DNA of 64,000 nt from Cepaea nemoralis. Its lineage: Eukaryota; Mollusca; Gastropoda; Stylommatophora; Helicidae. The translations under genes were made by a program, and so were the position numbers. The stretch is from assembly GCA_014155875.1 (NCBI GenBank), contig JACEFZ010014612.1, positions 129,001-193,000 of the forward strand, in the 5' to 3' direction. Positions 10,863-19,936 of this stretch are shown here, one piece after another. Position 1 is the first letter of the stretch, and each line of letters opens with the position of its first letter. A model generated the notes under the pieces. It was given only the letters and a program-made list of their open reading frames with translations. It made no database searches and was not told the DNA's origin.

Positions 10863-11982
10863 TGATTTCAAGAGAAGTAACTACATATCACAATTGTCTA
10901 TAGAATGGGATCGCCACTTCCCCACCTCTCCGAGTTCTTTACGAGAAAGCATTAGCTGTGACAAATGGGTTACAAGCTCGACATAGCAGACTTGATTCAC
11001 ACGACGTGTTTTGGAGACCACCTTATTGTATTGATTTTTAATTTTTGGTGTTTAATTTAAAGATGTAAAACTGGAAGAAGTTATCTCCCAAAGCCAAGGA
11101 AATGTTGAGGTGCTAGTTTGTGACGTTCTCTGACATATTCTCATATAATAGCAACGTAGGAAATAATGCGTTGCGTCACCACATTTGAGGGGGGAAATGC
11201 ACATGGTATATTACTCTTGCTCTCTTCGCTGGTTAGTATGCATCATCTGTTTGGTGGTCTGGGAATCCATATTAGACTTAAGAAATGAATAAGACACATG
11301 GTGCAGGATTACAACAGTTAACAATAAACTACAAACATTCATTAATTAATGCTTGAACAGTTTCGGACCAACTAGTATCACGGATTCACGAATGCGGGAT
11401 TTAAGAAATAAATAAACATACTTCAGTGTATCAAGAGGGAAAGACTGGCGGTGATCTGTGCACAAAGTTAGAGAACCTGATAGTGTATCACTGGAAAGGT
11501 GTTCTTCTAATCTCCACAGGGAAATAGAATAAAGGTAGCCCTAAGAATGCGCGTACAAGAGAATTAGAAAGCATATATGAATTATATAGGAAGATCATGG
11601 TTGCAACTGATTACTGGTATCGAATTGCATCAACTTCCGATTAATTGTTTATTGTGTGGTTTGTCTTCCACAGGAGAGAAATCGGAGTTTCAGAGCCTGC
11701 GCCATTCATTCAATTTTCTCCAAATATTTGAGAGCAGTATTTTTCTAGGACCTAGTAAATTCCCTCCCGGAGTACTGGACCTGTCATATGTTCCTTACTT
11801 AATTAAACCTTTTGTATTTGCTATTTCCGCCATGTCACAATTATGGACATACATATCACCGTCCGAGTACAACGGTGTAAAAAAAATATCATGTTAACAT
11901 CACATCACACTTAAATAACATCACACTTCAATGAAAACTTTATTAAATTGTCCGCTAAAAATTAACGCATTTAACTATTCTT
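10863..11982. other. unassigned sequence
   Basis: No recognised family. An acceptor-like CTTCCACAG at about 11670 opens a plus-strand frame to 11897 without a convincing donor or domain, so it is not called as a gene. Confidence 0.3.
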
Positions 11983-12451
11983 TTACAGCACTCTACTAAG
12001 AGGTATAATAAGTGCCTGAGGGTTAGTGGCGAAGGCTGGTGGGCGGTATTTTGTGCAGGAGAGCATGACATATGATACCACAACATCTAGTCTGAGAATG
12101 GAGGTGGAGGGAGTCACTGCGGCGTTCCACTGGCAGGAAGACAAACAGCACACGCGTATCATGATTATGCTGGACACGCGAAGCATGATGTAAAAGGTGG
12201 AGGCGGGCATGCTTCGAGCAGAGTGGCCGGTCAACTTCCAGAATCAAAAATAGAGAGCATCTGTTGGATCCCATCCCCAATCCCCAGGATATGCTGGTGC
12301 GGTGGGAAACGAGCAGGCTGACATATTGGATGGGTCTGCACTCCTTGGTAGGGTATTGTTGCTGGATAAGGTTAATATGGCCTTTTGAAATCGTGTGCAC
12401 AGTGCAGAAGAACAGAAAGATCATCACGGCATGGAGAGAATGGTGCTGCAT
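11983..12451 (-). other. unrecognised, possibly decayed coding segment
   Basis: A GC-richer patch with two overlapping minus-strand frames, 142 and 83 codons. Both are rich in hydrophobic residues; one contains LRLDVVVSYVML. The switch of plausible sequence between frames suggests an old frameshifted coding region, perhaps of a membrane protein. I cannot name a family and chance is possible. Confidence 0.2.
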
Positions 12452-12872
12452 GTAGTGATCAGAGGATCTGGTCGGTGCTCAAATCTCTTATGAAAGGCCA
12501 CACGGACACATAATCAGACTGCTACTGTAACATTAATATTAGGTCTCTTCGCTGACTATTACAGATGAGGACAGAGTGTGTAAGGAAATGATCTACATGC
12601 TGTAATGTCGATTCTTTATTAAATTCAACTCAATAATTCTTGTGCTAGAAAGTTTCAGCCAAATATTGGTTTGACAACAAGTTATAATTATACAAACGAA
12701 ATGATGATTTAACATCAGGTTTCACCATATTTATTTTGCTTGGAAGTTTGAAGAACATCCGGGTTAAACATCACGTTCTGTCACGAATCATTTAGCTGGA
12801 AATGTTAAGGAAATAATCGTTAAACATTGAGTTGCATAGGAAGCCACATTAACCTAGTGGCTAGCTTCTTCA
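12452..12872. other. unassigned sequence
   Basis: Nothing recognised. Confidence 0.3.
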
Positions 12873-12992
12873 AAAACTCATCTCAGCTCATCTCATTTGA
12901 CCTCATATAATCTTATTTCACCTCATCTCATCTTAACTCATCTCATCTCACCTTACCCCACCTCATCCTAGCATCTCATCTCATCTTGTTCC
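12873..12992. repeat. CTCAT pentanucleotide microsatellite
   Basis: About 120 bp of degenerate CTCAT/CTTAT pentamers. Confidence 0.85.
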
Positions 12993-13171
12993 TCGTGCAC
13001 CATGCAGTTTCGTGGTGAAGCATAAACAGCGAGAGAATGCCCGTTTATTGGCATCGTCGTTCTCTTTTTCTGATCCCATTTGGTCTGTATATCATTGCTT
13101 GTTGTGGTATGATGTCACTTGGTAGCCTAGTTATATGGCCAATCTATTTTACTTGCTGTTTTCAATATTAG

Positions 13172-13250
13172 ACGTTCTAAGGTCGCGCTGCGGAAAGGGA
13201 CCGAGCCATATGGGATACAACACAGTGCGATAAAATCCTCTTGCTTTTAA
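13172..13250 (+). mobile_element. 3' fragment of a tRNA-derived SINE (SINE-C)
   Basis: GCTGCGGAAAGGGACCGAGC and CATATGGGATA match the bodies of the fuller copies at 46.5 kb and 57.7 kb. The 5' tRNA head is missing, as expected for a 5'-truncated retroposon. Confidence 0.6.
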
Positions 13251-13373
13251 ACACTATTTTTCCTACTCGTAACTGACTAATTTACTTCAACACGAAAATA
13301 GGTAGTCTGATATGAATTGATATTGTTCCTTTTTTTTTCAAAGATTCTCTTTCATGTCTTCTTCTGCTTCCCT

Positions 13374-13595
13374 TCATTCAACAAATGGACACTCGACCTC
13401 AGTCAGGATATTCCAAGCCCTCCTTTCCTTAGACATATCATGCACCTCTGTCCATGTCTTCCTCGTAATTTCATTTTTGTTTCTACGTCTCTTTTCCACT
13501 TTTCCATGTGTTTTTGGATCTTTTGTTCTTTTGTCGTGTGGATTAAAGACCCAACAACAGGCATTTATAGTTATTCTATTCTCATGTTTTCTCAT
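13374..13595 (-). pseudogene. C-terminal relic of an RTE-like LINE ORF2
   Basis: A minus-strand frame of 73 residues contains RKTWTEVHDMSKERRAWNIL, which has the pattern of the RTE-like ORF2 tail (basic linker, TWxxV, then DRxxWR). No RT domain is left beside it. Confidence 0.4.
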
Positions 13596-14439
13596 TAGTC
13601 ACAGTTCCAACATCAAGGTAACGGTCACCTCATAATGCTCCGGTCCTGTGCCAGCGAATACCGCACAAAAATACTTACCGCTGTTTCATATGAAACGTGG
13701 AACAGACAGCAACTGGACAAAACCAACAGCACGCACACGGTTTTAAATGCATGCGTAAGGATACTGCCATAATGTTAATTTTAACACAACTGTTCGCTAC
13801 TAGAATTACAGTATTAGTTGCACACGCATTACTGCATAAGAGAAACAATTTAGTTCAGCAACCGGCCACTCACCATTCTTTCCCAACATGCAGTTCACAA
13901 CATTATCCACGGCGAATAGATAAAAAAAAAACATTCCAGAAGAGAATGCGTCCAGTGTCACACCGAGTACACATTTCAGTAGCTGGTTGTCGGAACCATG
14001 TACTACATCTCTAAAATGAGGAAAAAGTGTAAGTAAATCGTAGTCAGAAGCAAACACACGTCAAGGCCTTAACGGATCGCCAGCCTATCAGACATGTAGA
14101 AACGAAAATGACAAGGTTTTCACTATGTATACCATATACGGCGCCAGAGTCCGTTTTTTATTTCTTTGTTCATTGGTATTTATATAGTTCTCTCAGAGAA
14201 CGCCACATTGGTGACTGTCGTATAATTTTATGTGTTCTATTTTTGGCAGACACCAGTTAGTGAATGTTTGAAGTTTAATTGTAATTGTTGTCGTTGTTCT
14301 CCATGTTAACATACATATCGTTTTAATTTAATTTAGTTTTATCTTTTCTGATTCACATATATCAAACTCCTGCGTGTAAACGTTTAGTTTCTTGATGAAG
14401 GAAAAGGCTTGTCTTCATTAAAATCCCATTGTCATAAGT

Positions 14440-14883
14440 CTACTTTGCACGACTAACATACTGACTCTTTCCTCTCTGCAGGAAATCGTCTATGAACTTA
14501 CACAATCGCATAATATCTGCAATTACCACAGTTCCAAACATAACCACAAGACATATAATTCCAGCAGAGCCGATAGTTACAGAAGAAACCCTGTAATCCG
14601 GAACGCTAGTTTTGCTTCTTCTGTACGCTGAGGTCTTCTTTGTGTTCACAAAGAAGTTCTCATTGTTGAAACTGAAATCCTTTATTCTGAAGGCAGTTGT
14701 GGTGCTCGAAGAAGATGTCGGATCAGTACTGACAGCTCTCTCAGAAGTCTCTGCTGGAGTACTGCTGCCAACGGAATTTACATCTAAGGAATCAGTGGTG
14801 GTATCACCGATTGTGGTGGTTGTTGAGGCATCACATTCTGGGGAGTCACTGAATGAACGGCGAGAAGCTTCACTGTTAAAAAT
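14440..14883 (-). CDS. exon G (terminal): Ser/Thr-rich stalk, transmembrane helix, cytoplasmic tail
   Basis: The acceptor is a T-rich tract ending ATTATTACAG at 14884-14885. The exon encodes 147 residues and ends in TAG at 14440-14442. The first 65 residues are rich in Ser and Thr (TTTTIGDTTTDS, TSSSSTTT), as in O-glycosylated stalks. A hydrophobic helix of about 22 residues (IGSAGIICLVVMFGTVVIAD) starts near residue 103. The tail is about 22 residues and basic, ending QYVSRAK. This predicts a type I membrane protein with its IgGFc-like domain outside the cell. Downstream, AATTAAA-like sequences near 14.32 kb are the best polyadenylation candidates; no AATAAA was seen nearby. Confidence 0.8.
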   Translation of the reverse strand: MFNSEASRRSFSDSPECDASTTTTIGDTTTDSLDVNSVGSSTPAETSERAVSTDPTSSSSTTTAFRIKDFSFNNENFFVNTKKTSAYRRSKTSVPDYRVSSVTIGSAGIICLVVMFGTVVIADIMRLCKFIDDFLQRGKSQYVSRAK

Positions 14884-14910
14884 CTGTAATAATAAAAAAA
14901 AAAAACGTTA

Positions 14911-15160
14911 GTTGCTAATCCTATATAGGACGTCACAGTCAACCCCACCATAGTTATTGCTGTTTGTGAATTCTTGGCAAGATTACATTCAATAGTTTGC
15001 CATTGCTTTCTGAACGACCGGCACTAATACCATTTTATACAAAACCAACGCAAGGCGGCCTGTTGCCGAATCTCCCGCAGCTGTGTTTCGAACGTGGTAT
15101 GCGGGATTACGAACTGCGTCCGTAAAGTCTTCGACGCGGAAACTGGCGTAATATCAAAAC
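14911..15160 (-). mobile_element. SINE-A copy
   Basis: It begins with CTATATAGGACGTCACAGTC and shows TTCAATAGTTTGCCATTGC, CTGAACGACCGGCAC and, in the tRNA head, TGTGTTTCGAACGTGG. It lies in the F/G intron within 30 bp of exon G. Confidence 0.65.
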
Positions 15161-15167
15161 ACATTAA

Positions 15168-15746
15168 TACGAGGGTAGGTTAATAAGTAAACCACAAATG
15201 GCTGTAGAAAAATAACTAAATATGATAACAACTTGAAACCAGTTTACTTTTATTCACACATTGTCCCTTTATTTCTCAACATAATTTCCACCAACATTGA
15301 TGCACTTATCCCATCGTTCTATCAGTCCTCCCAAACCCGCTGCATGGAACTGCGTGCTTTGTTCCCATTTACATGCCATCTTTCAGAACTGTGTGACTTA
15401 TTTATTGACTCGCCCTCGTAACTTGTTCTACCCAGCTATGCACCGCTTTACGGGACAAACATTTGTCAGCATAAACACTGAAAACTCACCTTGGCGGGAG
15501 ACATTTTGCGAATGATGCCGAAGTTGAATGTGAAGTGAAAAGGTGGTTTAGAAAACAGAGCACGCAGTTCCATGCAGCGGGTTTGGGAGGACTGATCAAA
15601 CGATGGGATAAGTGCATAAATGTTGGTGGAAATTATGTTGAGAAATAAAGGGTCACTGTATGTATAAAAATAAACTGGTTTCAAGTTATCATATTTAGTT
15701 ATTTTTCTACAGCCATTTTTGACTTACTTATTGACTTCCCCTCGTA
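15168..15746. mobile_element. rearranged mariner element with two 3' ends in inverted orientation
   Basis: Both outer ends are the same mariner terminus, TACGAGGG...TAAGTAA...ATGGCTGTAGAAAAATAAC, facing outward and flanked by TA. Inside each end is the C-terminal transposase code KCINVGGNYVEK plus stop, on the minus strand at about 15270-15340 and on the plus strand at 15507-15645. An internal TIR (15400-15421) makes 15168-15421 a 254-bp deletion derivative. Between the arms, 15422-15505 encodes VFSVYADKCLSRKAVHSW on the minus strand, a helix-turn-helix-like N-terminal piece. No catalytic core remains. Confidence 0.7.
15505..15645 (+). pseudogene. mariner transposase C-terminal fragment
   Basis: The plus-strand frame reads FANDAEVECEVKRWFRKQ, then FHAAGLGGLIKRWDKCIN and VGGNYVEK with a TAA stop. 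This is the conserved end of mariner-type transposases after the last catalytic Asp. The DD34D core is absent, so it is non-functional. Confidence 0.75.
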
Positions 15747-15982
15747 AAACAACGTGTCTTGACGCAGGAATCACCACAGTTTGCAGTCCTCCATGTACGG
15801 AGGGATAGGTGACCGGTCTTTCTCTCTCGTAGCGAGACGACAAACGCTGGCGTCGAACTCACGTCCGACCGCGCTCATGGCATTATCTGTGTAGCTCCAT
15901 TTCAAGTACGCTAAAATATAAATATCATTGGTGCAACTGCCGTAAAGCTTTGGAAATTTAAGCAATATAAAATAACACATCA

Positions 15983-16041
15983 CACGGAGAAGACCCTCTG
16001 TTCTTATGCCTTAATGTATTCACTGGAGGGTCTTCTCCGTG
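15983..16041. other. perfect 16-bp inverted repeat (hairpin)
   Basis: CACGGAGAAGACCCTC at 15983-15998 is exactly complementary to GAGGGTCTTCTCCGTG at 16026-16041, with a 27-nt loop. The pairing continues imperfectly outward. The function is unknown. It could be the end structure of an old element. Confidence 0.6.
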
Positions 16042-16073
16042 ATTATATGTTATGATTTGTGAATGTATTTGTT

Positions 16074-16106
16074 TGCTGATAAAGGCTAATAGCCGCAACA
16101 TCCTGT
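16074..16106 (+). ncRNA. decayed hammerhead-ribozyme-like motif
   Basis: CTGATAAAGGCTAATAGCC and then GCAACATC has the layout of a hammerhead core (CTGATGA, stem II, GAAAC, GTC), with core changes GATGA to GATAA, GAAAC to GCAAC and GTC to ATC. Stem II GGCTAATAGCC is intact. Cleavage is not expected. Penelope-like retroelements are known carriers of such ribozymes. Confidence 0.35.
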
Positions 16107-16335
16107 ATGTTTCGTAATTCTATTCTCTAAAGAAGCTACATTAGTTTGTGTTAGTTTATTTTGTTTACATTATCAACTACGCTAACTCACTCGCTAAATA
16201 CAGTAATACCGGCATGACAACAAGTATCGAACATGTGGGTGGACCGCGGCCAACCCGCTATCGGTGTCAGAATGTAGACATTGATTATGACAAGACAATG
16301 GATGGATAAAAACACGCACCGACATAAAGGCAAAT

Positions 16336-16372
16336 CTTTCGACCGAAATCTTCATCAACAGGATAACATAAA
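16336..16372 (-). ncRNA. decayed hammerhead-ribozyme-like motif
   Basis: The minus strand reads TTGATGAAGATTTCGGTC then GAAAG. A UUCG loop closes a short stem II between TGATGA and GAAA. The leading C of CTGATGA and the C after GAAA are changed, so it is probably an inactive relic. Confidence 0.3.
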
Positions 16373-16378
16373 AAGAAT

Positions 16379-16615
16379 ACATGAAACGGCAACATGATGC
16401 ATGGAACGGCAAAATGATGCATGGAACCTGTAAAGGGATGCATGGAATGACAAAAGGATGCAGGGAACGGCAAAATGATGCATGGAACCTGTAAAGGGAT
16501 GCATGGAATGACAAAAGGATGCAGGGAACGGCAAAATGATGTATGGACCGTCAAAATAATGCAAGGCACTGCAAAGGGATGCAGGGAACGACAGCATGAT
16601 GCAGTGAACGGGAAC
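16379..16615. repeat. 20-bp minisatellite with a 60-bp higher-order period
   Basis: About 12 units of a GATGCATGGAACGGCAAAAT-like monomer. Three variants (..CCTGTAAAGG, ..TGACAAAAGG, ..CGGCAAAAT) alternate to give a period of about 60 bp, repeated nearly exactly at least twice. Frames encode only repeat peptides. Confidence 0.85.
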
Positions 16616-17044
16616 AGGGTGCCGGTAATAAAACAACCACAATAAAACACCCAGAAATCCCCGGATACTATTTCTGGATGCTTGAATCCCCAAGACAGAT
16701 ACCATCAAAGGCAGACAGACGTTCTATCTACTGGGTAGGCTGTCCGTCCAGACAATTTTGTTAGAGCATCGGATTTATGGCCTACTCTTTGCAATCTCCA
16801 ACTATCGTAGGGTTTCAAATGTGTTAAACCTGCACACGGGATATCTTATGTTTCGCCCATATCCGAGTTGGCTAGGTATCCGTCCACACTACCCAACAAA
16901 TCAGGGTGTGTAGGCGTGTGACATGATTATATACTAATGGTTCTTGAGAAAATTCCTAACCGTATTCTGCGAACAAACTGTACATTATGGGCAATTAAAT
17001 AATAGGACATTTTCTGTTAAATAATATCCTCTAGCCGTCTCTGT
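16616..17044. other. unassigned intronic sequence
   Basis: Nothing recognised. Confidence 0.3.
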
Positions 17045-17265
17045 GCCGAAAGTCAGACGTGAATCGCAATCACGTATCCCCGCGTTCTAAACACAAGCTG
17101 TGCGCGATTTGGTAGCTGACCGTATTGTGTTGGTTACTCGTTGGTATCAGTGCCGGTCCTTCAGAAAGCAATGAAAACTACTGAACGTAAACTTGCCAAG
17201 AGATCACAACGGCAGAAATGCTGGTGTTGACTGCGATGTCATATAAGGGATATGCTAAAAAACAT
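17045..17265 (+). mobile_element. SINE-A copy
   Basis: Plus orientation. The body CCGGTCCTTCAGAAAGCAAT, CTGAACGTAAACTTGCCAAG and the 3' end TGCGATGTCATATAAGGGAT match the family. The tRNA head is degraded. Confidence 0.65.
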
Positions 17266-17434
17266 CCTCTGGAGGTCAGAAGCTCAGAGACTGTAGAGAG
17301 GCTAGCTCGCTCGTCTTCGGGTCCAGTGGTAATGTGATCGATCCCCAGAGAGGTGGATATTTAAAACAATCTACATGGGCTCCGATGTTGACCAAGTACC
17401 TAGATATGTTTTGGTGAGTAAAGGCGGACGGCAT

Positions 17435-17601
17435 GCTGTTGACAGCCTCATACATTCAGTGCCGATTGTCTATAACAATATGGGGCTAGCACCATATAGA
17501 GACAGCAATGGCAAACTAGTGAACGTAAAATTGCCAAGGAGTCACAAGCAGCCACAAAAGGCTGGAATTGACTGTGACGTCATTTAAAGAATATGCAACT
17601 A
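17435..17601 (+). mobile_element. SINE-A copy, 5' decayed
   Basis: It carries TGAACGTAAAATTGCCAAGG and ends TTGACTGTGACGTCATTTAA followed by AGAATATGCAACTAAC. It abuts the 3' terminus of the second LINE-1 copy. Confidence 0.6.
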
Positions 17602-19931
17602 ACTATAGTTTTATTATATTGGCACCTTGCCGTCTTGACAGACGATAGCTTGTTACATTGTGCTTCAAAAATTCATAATAACTACAACCCATGGCGATGG
17701 CGAATGTGACTGAAAAGGCAATTTCGCTCTGTAAATGTTCGTCCACAGTGGATGCATGTTAACACATAGTCATTTCCACCATCACCGCACCATCTTACGT
17801 CTCACACGCACGGTGTGTGAGTTATCTGCAATAATTTTCTCCTTTGTTTTTATTCAATTTCTGATATTTGCCCTCCATGCAACACGTTCAGCGGCTACTT
17901 GTTCCCAATGTGCATTATCAATGCCTGTATCAATCATGTCCCGCTTACACACATCTTTGTATCGCAGGAGAGGCCGACCCTGAGATCTCTTACCCGTCTG
18001 TAATTCATCAGAAAAGATGTCCTTTGGTATTCTACAATCATCCATACTCCTAACGTGTCCTATCCATCTACGTCTTCGAAGACTGAGAATGGAATACACC
18101 GTCACACAACCTGATCTTTCCAATACTTCAGTATTGGTGATTTTGTCTTCCACTTAATACCAAGTATTCTTCGCATACATCACATATGAAAGCTGTTTAA
18201 ACGTTTCTCTTGGTGTGAATAAGTTGTCCAGGTTTCACTGCCATAAAGAAGAGTACTAAGGATACAGGCTTGATAGACAAGGATGTTTGTTTTGGCAGTA
18301 AGATTCCTGTTCTACCAAACTCGTTTTGCCAACCTGTTCATTATTGTAGCTACCTTACCAATCCTGATGTTGATTTCCTGATCTAGGGATAATATTCTAT
18401 ATACCTCTGATCCTAGATATGTAAAATGGTCTAATATCTCTAGTTCGGCGTCATCAATAAAGATTGCTGATACCCCATGTGCACCGTGTGACATAATCTG
18501 TCTTCTTTTTGCTAATTGTTAAGCAAATTCACAACAAGCTTTGGAAAGTGCAGACAGTAGACGTTGTGAGTCTTCCTCAGAGTGGGTCGTAATTGCAGCA
18601 TGATCTGCAAACAGAAACTCTCTGATCAGTACCCTCCTAATTTTGGTCTTTGGCTTCAATCTTTGAGCATTGTAGAGGCCACCATTTGAGCGTGAGTGAA
18701 TGTATATACCACCATCCTGATCACGAAAGGCATATTTCAGTAGAAGTAAAAAGTATATTCCAAAGAGGGTGAGAGCTAGTACACAACCTTGCTTAACACC
18801 ACTCTTGATTTCAAACTCTTCTGAACTTGCACATTAACCATGATTATACCCTTCATGTCAGTGTGGAACGATTCCACAATGGACAGAAGAGTTGGTGGGC
18901 TGCCAATCATCTTTAGTGCCTTGAACAGACCTCACGACTGACCAAATCAAATGCCTTTGAGAGATCGATGAAAGCAACAAAGAGTGGTTGATTCTGTTCA
19001 CGGCATTGTTCTTGCATTTGTCGCAGTGAGAATATCATATCAATGGTAGACCGGTTCAGGCAGACGCCACACTGTAATTCTGACTAAACGTGATCTCCTA
19101 GGACTTGAAGTTTGCGCAGAACAATACTGGTAAATACTTTCCCAACAATACACAGACGTGAGATACCCCAATAGTTGTTACAGTCGCACCGATCGCCCTT
19201 GTTCTTGTACAGTGTTATAATGTTTGAATATTTGAAATCCTGTGGGACTTGTCCTTTTCGCCAGCATAGCTCTATTAGTTGGTGGATCTGTAGAGTGAGT
19301 GCTTCTTGCCAACGCCTGATAACCTCTATTGGAATCCCATCCTTATAGGGGGCCTTGCCAAATGCACATTCATTTATAGCACACTTACCTTATGTTATGG
19401 CGGGAAATTTGTCCAGGTGATCAAGAGTTGGTAGGGCCTCTATGGCGTTGAGGGCATCATCCGCTAATTTCGTCTCACTTGAGTAAAGCTCTAAATAGTG
19501 CTCTACCCATCTATTCATCTGCTGTTTCTTATCAGTGTTGATTTCTCTAGTCCTGGTTTTCAGTGGTGCACTTCTTTTGATCATTAGACCACAGGCTTTC
19601 TTTGTCCCTTCATAATATGCTTCTGATGTTTCCCTTATCACTTTCATTTTTAATGGACTCTCATAACTTGATCCAATAGTCATTTGCACACTGCCTGGTA
19701 GCTCATGCTTCCTAGCTTGCTTCAGCTCACTGAGAGAGTTACGCGTTTTTCTTTCCTTGTTTCTTAAGCGATATAACTTCTTTTTATCAATCAAGGGCTG
19801 TAATGTCTGGCTGTTTGCTGCAAACCAGTCCTGCCTCTTATGATCCACAGTGCCGTAAACCTCCACCGCTGTTTTATAAAGTGTTTCCTTACGTTTACCC
19901 CGTTTTCACTTGCTGTACAATTTTCTGATGT
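17602..19931 (-). pseudogene. LINE-1 copy 2: RT, C-terminal region and zinc finger, broken
   Basis: Minus-strand pieces match copy 1 in order: linker (AVYGTVDHKRQDWFAANSQ-like, near 19.85 kb), RT palm, thumb, LRRRRWIGHVRSMDD and GKRSQGRPLLRYKDVCKRD (near 18.0 kb), then the finger region. Frames are interrupted many times. Confidence 0.8.
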
Positions 19932-19936
19932 ATCAG

